Shown: positions 1 through 8,730 of the stretch, in pieces
Position numbering within the stretch: the stretch's first letter is position 1
Layout: each line of letters opens with the position of its first letter
Assembly (NCBI RefSeq): GCF_947503855.1
Contig: NZ_CANNFF010000001.1
Span: 186,001 to 250,000, forward strand
Length of the DNA: 64,000 nucleotides
Direction: 5' to 3'
DNA from: an uncultured Polaribacter sp.
GTDB lineage: Bacteria; Bacteroidota; Bacteroidia; Flavobacteriales; Flavobacteriaceae
Notes under the pieces: generated by a model
What the model was told of the DNA's origin: nothing
Database searches by the model: none
The model's input: the letters and a program-made list of their open reading frames with translations, nothing else
Made by a program: the position numbers and the translations under genes

Positions 1-1
1 A

Positions 2-196
2 GATAAAACCATTATTCCTGCCCCTGCAAAAGAAGATAATACTTGTGCTTGCAGTGAATGTGCGTATATGAAAATGAATACGATGAAAAAATTATACTTG
101 TGTTTAAAACACGAGTTACCTAACATTGAAGTAGCTGCTGAATTGTGCCAAAAAGCTATTGTACCCATTCAAAGAATGTTAGAAATCTCTAAATAA
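2..196 (+). CDS. nadA: Quinolinate synthase NadA, C-terminal end (partial)
   Basis: This is the last 64 codons of a gene that begins before the window. The frame reads DKTIIPAPAKEDNTCACSEC and then an MKMNTMKKLYLCL-like stretch, which matches the C-terminal part of NadA, including cysteine ligands of its [4Fe-4S] cluster. NadA condenses iminoaspartate with dihydroxyacetone phosphate to form quinolinate in NAD synthesis. The stop at 194-196 is 4 nt before the nadB start, so the two genes form an operon. Gene order and motif make the call firm; the N-terminal part cannot be seen. Confidence 0.9.
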   Translation, partial: DKTIIPAPAKEDNTCACSECAYMKMNTMKKLYLCLKHELPNIEVAAELCQKAIVPIQRMLEISK

Positions 197-200
197 CAAT

Positions 201-1784
201 ATGCCTTCTGAACAAAAAATACTTACTACCGACTTTTTAGTGATTGGTTCTGGAATTGCAGGATTAACCTTTGCTTTAAAAACAGCAAAAAAATTTGAAG
301 CAGCTAAAATTACCGTCATCACTAAAGATGAACAAAGCGAATCTAACACCAAATATGCGCAAGGTGGTATTGCCTCTGTATATAACAAAACTGTAGATAC
401 TTTTGAACAGCATATTAAAGACACTTTAATTGCAGGTGATGGTTTATGTGATGAAGAAGTAGTAAAAATGGTGGTTGAAGATGCACCAAAAAGATTACAA
501 GAATTAATTGATTGGGGGGCTCAATTTGATGAAAATGAACAAGGAGATTATGACTTAGGTCGTGAAGGTGGACATTCTCAAAACCGAATTTTACATCATG
601 CAGATATTACTGGAGCAGAAATTGAACGCACTCTATTAGCACAAATAAATGCACAACCAAATATTGATTTTTTAACATATCATTATGCCATTGACTTGAT
701 AACAGAACATCAAGTTAAACAGAAAAAAACCAAAAGAAACTCTAAAGTTTCTTGTTTTGGAGCCTATGTGTTAGACATAAAAAAAGATAGCGTAAAAACC
801 ATCATCAGTAAATTTACCATTTTAGCTGCTGGCGGTAATGGCCAAGTTTATGAAACCACCACAAACCCTACAATAGCAACTGGAGATGGAGTTGCCATGG
901 CTTATAGGGCTAAAGCTGAAATTTCTGAAATGGAATTTATTCAATTTCACCCAACAGCTCTATATAACCCAGGAGAATATCCTGCCTTTTTAATTTCTGA
1001 AGCAGTAAGAGGTTTTGGTGCAAAATTAAGAGATTTTAATGGTAATTTCTTTATGCATAATTATGATGAACGTGAAGAATTAGCATCTAGAGATATTGTT
1101 GCAAGAGCAATAGATAACGAACTTAAAAAAAGCGGTAAACCTCACCTGTATTTAGATTGTACACACTTAGATATGGAAAAATTTGCGGCGCATTTTCCAA
1201 ACATCACCAAAAAGTGTTTGTCTTTAAATATTGATGTATCTAAAGATTATATTCCTGTGGTACCAGCTGCTCATTACATTTGTGGGGGCGTAAATGTGAA
1301 CAAAAAAGCAAAAACCTCTATAAAAAAACTATATGCTTGTGGAGAAATTACTAGAACTGGTTTACATGGTGGAAACAGGTTAGCTTCTAACTCTTTGTTA
1401 GAAGGTTTGGTGTATGCACATAATGCCTTTAAAAATGTTTCTAAGAAGTTTAACAAGGTAAAATTACCTGAAAATATTCCTGTTTGGAATGATAGTGGTC
1501 TGAAAAAAAATATGGAAAATGTATTAATTTCTCACGCTAGAAATGAGGTTAAAACCATTATGACCAACTATGTTGGTATTGTACGTTCTAATGAACGTTT
1601 AAATCGTGCAGAAAAACGATTACGTGTTTTATACGAAGACAATAAGCGTTTGTATGATTATTCTGAACTTTCTATGGATTTATGTGAATTGAGAAACCTA
1701 ATTACAACTGCGTATTTAATTACTCAATTCTCTAAAAAAAGAACAAAAAATTGTGGTGGATTTTATAGTTTAGATTGTATCTAA
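201..1784 (+). CDS. nadB: L-aspartate oxidase NadB
   Basis: A 527-residue flavoprotein that oxidises L-aspartate to iminoaspartate, the substrate of NadA. The FAD-binding GxGxxG lies at residues 16-21. Further family motifs are GREGGHSQNRILHHAD, FIQFHPTAL, SEAVRGFGAKLRD, SRDIVARAID and the GLHGGNRLASNSLLEGLV FAD-binding stretch. The fumarate-reductase-like C-terminal helical domain is complete and the length is normal for the family. It follows nadA by 4 nt and is followed by a rho-independent terminator, so the nadA-nadB transcript ends here. Confidence 0.96.
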   Translation: MPSEQKILTTDFLVIGSGIAGLTFALKTAKKFEAAKITVITKDEQSESNTKYAQGGIASVYNKTVDTFEQHIKDTLIAGDGLCDEEVVKMVVEDAPKRLQELIDWGAQFDENEQGDYDLGREGGHSQNRILHHADITGAEIERTLLAQINAQPNIDFLTYHYAIDLITEHQVKQKKTKRNSKVSCFGAYVLDIKKDSVKTIISKFTILAAGGNGQVYETTTNPTIATGDGVAMAYRAKAEISEMEFIQFHPTALYNPGEYPAFLISEAVRGFGAKLRDFNGNFFMHNYDEREELASRDIVARAIDNELKKSGKPHLYLDCTHLDMEKFAAHFPNITKKCLSLNIDVSKDYIPVVPAAHYICGGVNVNKKAKTSIKKLYACGEITRTGLHGGNRLASNSLLEGLVYAHNAFKNVSKKFNKVKLPENIPVWNDSGLKKNMENVLISHARNEVKTIMTNYVGIVRSNERLNRAEKRLRVLYEDNKRLYDYSELSMDLCELRNLITTAYLITQFSKKRTKNCGGFYSLDCI

Positions 1785-1789
1785 AGTAA

Positions 1790-1817
1790 AAAAGCACCTG
1801 CATACACAAGTGCTTTT
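1790..1817. terminator. Bidirectional terminator between nadB and thioredoxin gene
   Basis: AAAAGCAC and GTGCTTTT form a perfect 8-bp stem around a 12-nt loop. It sits between convergent genes and has A/T runs on both sides. Confidence 0.75.
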
Positions 1818-1837
1818 AAAATCAACTACTAGAAAAA

Positions 1838-2134
1838 CTAACTAAAACTATTTAAAATTCTAATTAACTCATTTTTTTGTACAATTCCAGATTGTCTCCA
1901 AACTTGTTTCCCTGCTTTATAAATTATTAATGTTGGCACCCCTCTAACTTGGTATTTTGTTGCAATAACTTGGTTTTTATCAACATCAATTTTAAGAATT
2001 GCAACTTTATCTTGCAATGTGTCTTTTACTTCTTTTAAAATAGGACTCATCATTTTACAAGGTCCACACCATTCTGCAAAAAAATCTACTAAAACCGGTT
2101 TTTCTTGATTTATTATTTCTGAAAATTTGCTCAT
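1838..2134 (-). CDS. Thioredoxin-family protein
   Basis: A 98-residue cytosolic thioredoxin with the redox motif WCGPCK at residues 22-27 and the cis-proline motif RGVPTLI near residue 68. There is no signal peptide, so it probably acts in the cytoplasm as a disulfide reductase. It is slightly shorter than classical TrxA (about 105-109 residues) because the N-terminal strand is trimmed. It starts 12 nt after the stop of the cytochrome/Tll0287-like gene and is probably cotranscribed with it. Whether it is the main cell thioredoxin or one dedicated to this redox operon cannot be told from the window. Confidence 0.9.
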   Translation of the reverse strand: MSKFSEIINQEKPVLVDFFAEWCGPCKMMSPILKEVKDTLQDKVAILKIDVDKNQVIATKYQVRGVPTLIIYKAGKQVWRQSGIVQKNELIRILNSFS

Positions 2135-2146
2135 GCCAAAGAACTA

Positions 2147-3142
2147 TTATTTACTGAATGAAACATTCCAAATTCCACGAACTTGGTTTAAACTATAGCC
2201 CAAAGCTTTATCATTTGGGTATAATTTTTTTAAGGCAGCAAGTGTATTTACTGTAATATCTGTTTTAGGTGTACCATGACATTGCAAACACATACTATTT
2301 GTTTTTATAGGATAATATACATTTACGTGATTTGAAGATTCTACAACTATGGGTTTTGAATCTTTGTTTGTGGCTACATCTTTTTTAAATGAATTAATTA
2401 TTTTTAGTTCCTCTACATTGGCTGCATTTTTAGGGTTTCTAGGTTTATCTGATACTCTTTTGATTGTTGCATTGTGATAAACAGACATACTATCTGTTAA
2501 AGGATATGCTTTTACATTACAAAATTTTAATGCAGCTAAAGTGCCTTCTTTTTGAATTTTACCCATTAAATTTTTACCTAAAACCGCTTTTGTAGAAAGT
2601 ACATATTGCAAACCTCTTTCTGAAGTTGGTAAATCTTTTAAATTTTCACCCATTTTATGGTTTTGCCTTCCTTTCATTTTTCCATTTCCCTTTCCTTTTC
2701 CTCTTTCTTCATTAAAGTGAGACTCAAACCATTCTGGTTCTTCAATATCATTCTCAAAAATGTAATCAGCAATTTTTTTAATATCGTCTGCTGCAAAAGC
2801 TTGTTTTGGCATTACTCCAAATCTTTTAACAGCACCTCTCATTTTTGCAGCTTCTTTGGTTGGATTTTTTACAAAATTTTGTACAGATTTTATAAACTCT
2901 TCTTTAGTGGTTTTAGAAGATATGTAGTGTTTCTTAATAGCTACCATGGGCGGTGCAATTCTATCATCATGCGAAGCAGAGGGACTATGACAAACATAAC
3001 ATTTGTTTTCCATAAGTTTTCTACCTTCATGTTGTTGTATGTTTTTTGCAGTTGCCACATTCTTTTTAGAATAAGTAGGCCTGTTAGTATCTTTACAACT
3101 AAAAAATACTGTAAATGCTAAAAGTAATGTAAGTAATCTCAT
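2147..3142 (-). CDS. Lipoprotein c-type cytochrome with Tll0287-like (DUF3365) domain
   Basis: A 331-residue exported protein. A signal peptide ends in FFSC (Cys16), a likely lipobox. A first CxxCH haem site (CYVCH, residues 48-52) lies in a cytochrome-c-like N-terminal domain, and a possible distal Met ligand occurs in PKQAFAADDI context (GVMPKQ). A second CxxCH (CLQCH, residues 285-289) is in the C-terminal Tll0287-like part. A linker near residues 145-165 is rich in Gly, Lys and Met. It probably acts in the periplasm as an electron-transfer or redox-sensing haem protein. It lies directly before the thioredoxin gene and after a Crp/Fnr regulator on the same strand. The physiological partner is unknown. 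Confidence 0.8.
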   Translation of the reverse strand: MRLLTLLLAFTVFFSCKDTNRPTYSKKNVATAKNIQQHEGRKLMENKCYVCHSPSASHDDRIAPPMVAIKKHYISSKTTKEEFIKSVQNFVKNPTKEAAKMRGAVKRFGVMPKQAFAADDIKKIADYIFENDIEEPEWFESHFNEERGKGKGNGKMKGRQNHKMGENLKDLPTSERGLQYVLSTKAVLGKNLMGKIQKEGTLAALKFCNVKAYPLTDSMSVYHNATIKRVSDKPRNPKNAANVEELKIINSFKKDVATNKDSKPIVVESSNHVNVYYPIKTNSMCLQCHGTPKTDITVNTLAALKKLYPNDKALGYSLNQVRGIWNVSFSK

Positions 3143-3152
3143 CTTTTTTTTA

Positions 3153-3160
3153 CAAAAATA
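3153..3160 (-). promoter_or_regulatory. -7 box for the cytochrome-thioredoxin operon
   Basis: On the minus strand this reads TATTTTTG, matching the Bacteroidetes -7 consensus TAnnTTTG, just before the cytochrome start. No TTG -33 box is present at the usual spacing. Confidence 0.4.
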
Positions 3161-3192
3161 AGATGTAGCTTTCTTGTCTACAGTAACCTAAG

Positions 3193-3825
3193 TTACAGTT
3201 CTAAAACTTTTATACTGTTTCTAAAAAGCTGAATTTTCTCTTCGTTTTCTAGCTTTTTTAACAACCTAGAAATTACAACTCTAGAGGTATGTAAATCTTC
3301 TGAAATTTGTTTATGAGTTACTTGCAAAACATCATTATGTGTAACCATAGCTTTGTCTTTTAAGTATTTAAACAAACGCTCGTCCATTTTATAAAAAGCA
3401 ATGGTATCTACTGCTTGCAAAAGTTCTTCTACTCTATTATGGTAGCTTTGTAATATAAAAGATTGCCAAGTTTTATATGAAGTTAACCAGTCTGCCATTT
3501 TTTCTTTTGGTAATAAAACTAAAGAAACATCAGTTTCTGCAACTGCTCTAATTTTACTTTTGGTTTGTCCCATACAGCAAGACAATGTCATGGCACAAGT
3601 ATCTCCTTTTTCTAAATAATAGAGTACTAATTCTTCTCCTTTATCGTCTTCTCTAAGTATTTTTATAGCACCCGATATTAGTAATGGCATAGACTTTATA
3701 TAATCTCCTAACTCTATAATTGTGCTCTCTGCCTTAAATTTTTTTGTAATGCCTATTTTACTTATTTCTTCTAACAATTCTTTTTCGAATAAATAACCGA
3801 AATTGGCAATCATATCTGTATTCAT
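3193..3825 (-). CDS. Crp/Fnr-family transcriptional regulator
   Basis: A 210-residue regulator. An N-terminal cyclic-nucleotide-binding-like beta barrel covers roughly residues 20-125, and a C-terminal Crp-type winged helix covers about 150-205, with recognition-helix stretch SEDLHTSRVVISRLLKKLE. The barrel contains the cysteine cluster GDTCAMTLSCCMG, seen in a Bacteroidetes branch of the family. This suggests redox, nitric oxide or metal sensing rather than cAMP binding, but that is inference. It lies 50 nt upstream of the cytochrome gene on the same strand and may control it. Confidence 0.88.
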   Translation of the reverse strand: MNTDMIANFGYLFEKELLEEISKIGITKKFKAESTIIELGDYIKSMPLLISGAIKILREDDKGEELVLYYLEKGDTCAMTLSCCMGQTKSKIRAVAETDVSLVLLPKEKMADWLTSYKTWQSFILQSYHNRVEELLQAVDTIAFYKMDERLFKYLKDKAMVTHNDVLQVTHKQISEDLHTSRVVISRLLKKLENEEKIQLFRNSIKVLEL

Positions 3826-3891
3826 CTTAAAACTATTTTAAAAGATAAATTTACAGAAAAGTTATCTAACTAGAGCATAAAACACAAAAAA

Positions 3892-3909
3892 CCCAAGTAG
3901 ATACTTGAG
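3892..3909 (-). terminator. Terminator after the 44-residue membrane protein gene
   Basis: On the minus strand CTCAAGTA-TC-TACTTGGG forms a stem (one G-T pair) followed at once by TTTTTTG. It separates the small gene upstream from the Crp/Fnr gene. Confidence 0.75.
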
Positions 3910-3932
3910 CCTAAAAAATACGAACCAAATTA

Positions 3933-4067
3933 TTATTTTGTGGATTTCTTATCGCTATTCATCAACAAGAATATTGCAGCAACTAAGCCAATTACTACCA
4001 ATACAAATACACCAATCATTATTGTACCATTTGTCCACGAAACTAAGGGTGTGTTTAAAAATTTCAT
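3933..4067 (-). CDS. Small single-pass membrane protein (44 residues)
   Basis: Read by hand on the minus strand: ATG at 4067, TAA at 3933. The protein has a short polar N-terminus, one strongly hydrophobic segment of about 20 residues (GTIMIGVFVLVVIGLVAAIF) and a basic tail ending SDKKSTK. A rho-independent terminator follows 24 nt after the stop, which supports a real transcription unit. It sits between the TolC gene and the Crp/Fnr gene, both on the same strand. I do not recognise a family. It resembles small hydrophobic subunits or membrane-tether peptides, but no function can be given. Confidence 0.6.
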   Translation of the reverse strand: MKFLNTPLVSWTNGTIMIGVFVLVVIGLVAAIFLLMNSDKKSTK

Positions 4068-4132
4068 CTTTTCTAATTTATTGGTAAAATTAAAATGAAT
4101 GACTTTTTTATACTATGACAAATATCAGTTTT

Positions 4133-5476
4133 TTAAAAAGTTACATTTAAAATATCTCCACTCAACTGTAAGAGTTGCAATTCAATTAATTTGGCATCAA
4201 ATTTAGCATTGTTATAGGCTGTTTTTGCATTAATTAAATTAATTTGAGCTTGTCTAAATACTATAGAAGTTACTTGCCCTAATTTAAAACGCTCTTGTGT
4301 TCTATCAAAGTTATTTTGTGTAGTTAACACGTTTTGTTCTTGTGCTTTTAATATAAAAAGTTGATTATTGTAGTTTTCCCAAGTGTTTTTTAGGGTGTTT
4401 TTAATAGTAACTTTTTGTTGCTCTAATAAAATTTCTTGATTTTCTAATGCAATTTTAGCGTTAGCAACTCGTGTTTTTGTGGTTCCACCATCAAAAATAT
4501 TCCAAGATAGAGTTACACCTGCATTTAAACCATCAGAAGTTATTAAGCGCGCACCAAAAGGATTTACTAAGTTTTCATTTTCTGTTCTATTGAATCCATA
4601 AGAGGCATTAAAGTTTAACGATGGAAAATAATTTGCCTTGTTTATTTTGATGTTAAACTCGCTTATAGCAATGTTTTGTTCGTTTTGTTTTAACAAACTA
4701 TTGTTTGCCAAAGTTTTTTGTTCTAGCTCATCAAAAACTAACATTTTATTAAAATCGACTTCAGTTTCTACAACATAGTTTACGTCTTTTTCTACTCCTA
4801 AAACTACGTTTAAGCCTCTTTTTGCGTTACTTAATTGTTGTTGTGCAGTAATTAAAGAGATGCTATCGTTATTTACATCTACTTCTGCGTTTAACATTTC
4901 TAGTTTTGTAGATTGCCCATAATCATATTGATATTTGGCTCTTTTTAAACGTTTTTTAGAAATGCCTAAAGCTTCTTTTAAATTATTGGTGTTTTCTGAT
5001 AAACGTGCAATTTGAAAATACAAAGTAAACAACTGTAAATAGGTGTTTTCTATGGTTTCTCTGGCTTGTAACTCTGTTAAATTATAAGTTTCTTTTAGTT
5101 GTTTGTAGTTGTATTTTCTGCCCAAACCATCAAAAATAGTATAATTTAAACCCATAGATGCATTGTAGTTTTTAGTTACTACACCATTACCAACTCTTTC
5201 AGAATCGTTACCAGTTTGTGGATCTGTAAAAACAATTTTTTGATTGTTGGTTCTATAATCTGCGCCAGAATTTAAAGTGGCTGTTGGTAAATATCTAGTA
5301 TTAAAAATACTGGTATTATTTTTAGCAACTTCTAAATTATTGTTGGCAATTTTAATACCGAAATTTTTTTCTAAGGCAATTTCTAAGGCTTCCTTTTTAG
5401 TTAAAATTTCTTGAGAAAATCCTTGGAAAGCAACAAAAACTAAAAGGTATATAATGCTGTTTTTATTCAATTTCAT
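4133..5476 (-). CDS. TolC-family outer membrane efflux protein
   Basis: A 447-residue outer membrane channel that would complete the tripartite RND pump encoded upstream. The start is set at the internal Met (MKLNKNSIIYLLVFVAFQG), which gives a clean signal peptide ending in FSQ; an upstream in-frame ATG at 5494 would put six extra residues before it. Two repeats of long alpha-helical hairpins are seen, typical of TolC (for example LEMLNAEVDVNNDSISLITA and IVFRQAQINLINAKTAYNNA). The start overlaps the end of the RND pump gene by 14 nt, so translation is probably coupled. Confidence 0.9.
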   Translation of the reverse strand: MKLNKNSIIYLLVFVAFQGFSQEILTKKEALEIALEKNFGIKIANNNLEVAKNNTSIFNTRYLPTATLNSGADYRTNNQKIVFTDPQTGNDSERVGNGVVTKNYNASMGLNYTIFDGLGRKYNYKQLKETYNLTELQARETIENTYLQLFTLYFQIARLSENTNNLKEALGISKKRLKRAKYQYDYGQSTKLEMLNAEVDVNNDSISLITAQQQLSNAKRGLNVVLGVEKDVNYVVETEVDFNKMLVFDELEQKTLANNSLLKQNEQNIAISEFNIKINKANYFPSLNFNASYGFNRTENENLVNPFGARLITSDGLNAGVTLSWNIFDGGTTKTRVANAKIALENQEILLEQQKVTIKNTLKNTWENYNNQLFILKAQEQNVLTTQNNFDRTQERFKLGQVTSIVFRQAQINLINAKTAYNNAKFDAKLIELQLLQLSGDILNVTF

Positions 5477-8400
5477 TTGTACTATTTTTAGCATTTATAT
5501 TTAAAGGTTGTTCTGCAGCAGGCAATTCTTCTATATCATCTTCATCATACGCTGCTTCTATAATAGCTCTTTCTACTTCTTCTTTGGTGATTTTATTACC
5601 TGTTTTAAGCCACTTTATATGTACTTTAATTTTGTTAGAAGCTGCCAACATCATAGGTAACATAACCAGAGTTAATACTGTTGCAATGGCAATACCGTAT
5701 GCAATAGAAATTGCCATAGGTATTAAAAATTGTGCTTGTCTACTTTTTTCGAAAATTAACGGTGCTAAACCGGCAACTGTTGTTAAAGAAGTTAAGAAAA
5801 TAGCTCTAAATCGAGATTGGCCTGCTTTTATCAAAGCTTCATCATATTTAAAACCTTCTTTTAAATAATTGTTGAATTTACCAATTAATACCAAGCCATC
5901 ATTTACCATAATTCCTATTAGAGCTATAATACCTAAAAAGGATAAAATACCAATTGAAAAATTATGAACATAATGCCCCCAAATAACACCAATCATACTA
6001 AAAGGTATCATTAAAATTAGTAGAATTGGCTGGCTGTAAGAACGGAATGTAAATGCAATTACAATGTAAATTAATAACAAAATAATTGGACCAACTAGGT
6101 TTACAGAATCTGTTGTTTTTTTAGCTTCTCTATTTTGCCCTTCATACAAAGGTGAAACAGTTGGATATTTAGACAGAATTTCTGGCATAATATTGTTTTT
6201 AATATTGTCTAAAATTTCTGTTTCACTGGTTTCTAAATCTTTTAAATCTGCAGTAATTTGTATTTCTCTTTTCCCCTCTAAATGATTGATAGCAATATCT
6301 CCTCTTTCTATGATATACGTTGCAATTTCAGAAAACGGAACCCTAGAGCCATTTGGCGTTACAATACGCATATCATCTAAATCGTTTATAGAAGATCTGT
6401 CTTTTTTATCGTAACGAACCCACACTTTAATTTCGTCTTGACCTCGTTGAAAACGTTGTGCTTGAAAACCAAAAAAACCTGCACGTACTTGAGACATGAT
6501 AGACTGTAAATTTAGTCCTAGTAAATAAGCATTGTCTTTTAGTTGTATACGAACTTCTTTAATTCCTGCAGGATCGTTATCTGTTACGTCTTTTAGTAAT
6601 GGGTTGTTTTCTAAAATTTGTTTCAGCTCATCTTTAACTGCTTTTAGCTCTGTAATGTTATTTCCTAAGAGAGAAACTGCAACTGGACTTCCTCCAAAAT
6701 TACCACCAGAACCAAAAACCAAACTTTCTACACCATAAACTTTTCCTACTAATTTTTGTATTGCATTTGTAATTTCTGGTGATGAAAAATCTCTAGTTTC
6801 TCCAGGTAAAAGGTTTACACTTAATGTTGCATTTGCGCTTCCTGGACCAACTCTTTTTATTACGTTTTCTACCACATCTGCATCTCCAGTTTGCTTTGCA
6901 GAATATTCTTTATTTACCACCCAAACTTTTTCTTCTATCATAGAAATGATAGAATCTGTAATTTTTTCGTTGGTGCCTTGTGGCATGTTTAAAGTAATTT
7001 GCACTCTATCACTAGCAATTCTTGGAAAAAAAGAACTTTTAATAATACCACCTCTTAAAGCAGAAAAACTTAAAAGTAAGGTTGCTACAAACAAACAGAA
7101 AACAAAGATTTTATTGTTTAAAGAAAACTTTAAAAAAGGTACATAATAATTGTCTCTAAATTTACCTAAATACTTATCTGCACCTTTATTTATTTTTGTA
7201 AAAAAAACATCTATTTTATTATTTTTTTTAAGGTGACCACTTTCTGATTTTTTTCTATCTAAAGCCTTAGAATGTGCAATATGTGCTGGTAAAATAATTA
7301 AAGCTTCTACTAAAGAAACTGTTAGTGTTAACAATACAATAGTAGATACTTCTCCAAAGAAACTCCCAATTCTACCATCTACAAAAAAGAAGGTTGAAAA
7401 AGCGATAATTGTGGTTAAGATTGCAGAAACGATTGGTGGAATTACTTCCATTGTACCATCTATGGCTGCTCTAATTTTAGATTTTCCTAAATCATAATAA
7501 TGATGATAAATATTTTCTCCAATTACAATACCATCATCTACCAAAATTCCGATAACAATAATCATCCCAAAAAGAGACAAAACATTGATGGTTACATTAA
7601 ATTGGGCTGCAAAAATAAACATCCCTAAAAAAGCAACTGGCAAACCAAAAGCTACCCAAATTGCCAAGCGTAAGTTTAAGAAAAGTGCTAAAAAGAAAAG
7701 TACTAAGAGTATACCTGAAATTGCATTTTTAGTTAGTAACCAAGTTCTATCTTTTAAGGTTGTACTTCTATCACTAGTAACACTTAATTGTACGTTTTGT
7801 TGTTGTTGATTGTATTTGTAAATGTAGTCTTTAATTTTATCTGCAGAAGATATTAAATCTTCGTTATTGGTATTGCTTACAGTAATATCTATCCCTAAAT
7901 TTCCATTATAATAAAGTCTGTCTGGGTTTTCTGACCAAGTATCTCTTAAAGTAGCAATATCTTTTAACCGAATAATATTTCCGTTAGTTTCTGTTCTAAC
8001 AATTAAATTTTGCAACTCTATACCATAATAAGAACGGTTACTTGCTCTAATTAAATAATCTTCTTCTGCTGTTTTTATGTTACCTCCTGTAATTAAAATG
8101 TTAGAGTTTCTAACAGCATTTGCCACTTCTGTAAACGATAAATTATAGGCACGTAAATCATTTTCACGTACAGCAATTTCTATTTCTTCTTCTGGAAAAC
8201 CAGAAATTTCTACCTGAGAAATACCCTCGATACTACGTATATCGTTTTCTACATTTCTAGCGTATTGCTTTAAAGCTTTTAAAGAAACATTTTCTCCACT
8301 AACGGTAAAACTAATGGTAGGCCTTATGTTTTCTACCTTAGCAATTACAGGTGGTTCCATGCCAGATGGAAAAGAAGGAACTCTATCTACTGCATTTTTT

Positions 8401-8726
8401 ACATCTGATAAAACAATGTCTATATTTTTTCCTTTTTCTACTTCTACATTTACGTTTGCAGTGTTTTCTCTTGAAACAGAGGTTACTCTTTCTACCCCAA
8501 CAATCCCTTTTAAATTGTCTTCAATTTTAAGCACTACACCTTCTTCCATCTCTGCTGGTGATGCTCCTGGATATGCCAAGGTAATTCTAATTAACTGCGA
8601 ATCTACCAATGGAAAAAAGGAAGATTTCATGCTAATAGCACCAATAATACCAAATACAAAAAAGGCAAAAACAATTACATTTACGGCAACATGGTATTTA
8701 ATAAAATAGGCAATTATCTTTCTCAT
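5463..8726 (-). CDS. RND-family efflux transporter (AcrB/MdtC-like permease)
   Basis: A 1087-residue inner-membrane proton-driven efflux pump. It has the duplicated RND layout: TM1 near residues 10-30, a large periplasmic loop, a TM2-TM6 block with GILVDDGIVIGENIYHH, then TM7, a second periplasmic domain and a TM8-TM12 block with GIMVNDGLVLIGKFN. The Asp residues in the first of these match the proton-relay positions of the family. The C-terminal tail beyond TM12 is acidic. It lies 4 nt after the adaptor gene and overlaps the TolC gene. The substrate (drug, metal or lipid) cannot be told; there is no clear heavy-metal signature. Confidence 0.93.
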   Translation of the reverse strand: MRKIIAYFIKYHVAVNVIVFAFFVFGIIGAISMKSSFFPLVDSQLIRITLAYPGASPAEMEEGVVLKIEDNLKGIVGVERVTSVSRENTANVNVEVEKGKNIDIVLSDVKNAVDRVPSFPSGMEPPVIAKVENIRPTISFTVSGENVSLKALKQYARNVENDIRSIEGISQVEISGFPEEEIEIAVRENDLRAYNLSFTEVANAVRNSNILITGGNIKTAEEDYLIRASNRSYYGIELQNLIVRTETNGNIIRLKDIATLRDTWSENPDRLYYNGNLGIDITVSNTNNEDLISSADKIKDYIYKYNQQQQNVQLSVTSDRSTTLKDRTWLLTKNAISGILLVLFFLALFLNLRLAIWVAFGLPVAFLGMFIFAAQFNVTINVLSLFGMIIVIGILVDDGIVIGENIYHHYYDLGKSKIRAAIDGTMEVIPPIVSAILTTIIAFSTFFFVDGRIGSFFGEVSTIVLLTLTVSLVEALIILPAHIAHSKALDRKKSESGHLKKNNKIDVFFTKINKGADKYLGKFRDNYYVPFLKFSLNNKIFVFCLFVATLLLSFSALRGGIIKSSFFPRIASDRVQITLNMPQGTNEKITDSIISMIEEKVWVVNKEYSAKQTGDADVVENVIKRVGPGSANATLSVNLLPGETRDFSSPEITNAIQKLVGKVYGVESLVFGSGGNFGGSPVAVSLLGNNITELKAVKDELKQILENNPLLKDVTDNDPAGIKEVRIQLKDNAYLLGLNLQSIMSQVRAGFFGFQAQRFQRGQDEIKVWVRYDKKDRSSINDLDDMRIVTPNGSRVPFSEIATYIIERGDIAINHLEGKREIQITADLKDLETSETEILDNIKNNIMPEILSKYPTVSPLYEGQNREAKKTTDSVNLVGPIILLLIYIVIAFTFRSYSQPILLILMIPFSMIGVIWGHYVHNFSIGILSFLGIIALIGIMVNDGLVLIGKFNNYLKEGFKYDEALIKAGQSRFRAIFLTSLTTVAGLAPLIFEKSRQAQFLIPMAISIAYGIAIATVLTLVMLPMMLAASNKIKVHIKWLKTGNKITKEEVERAIIEAAYDEDDIEELPAAEQPLNINAKNSTNEIE

Positions 8727-8730
8727 ATAA

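Noticed and set aside
2657-3121. Plus-strand 154-codon ORF over the cytochrome gene
   Set aside because: It is antisense to a clear haem protein gene; Phe/Ile/Ser-rich composition is a shadow of Lys/Glu codons.
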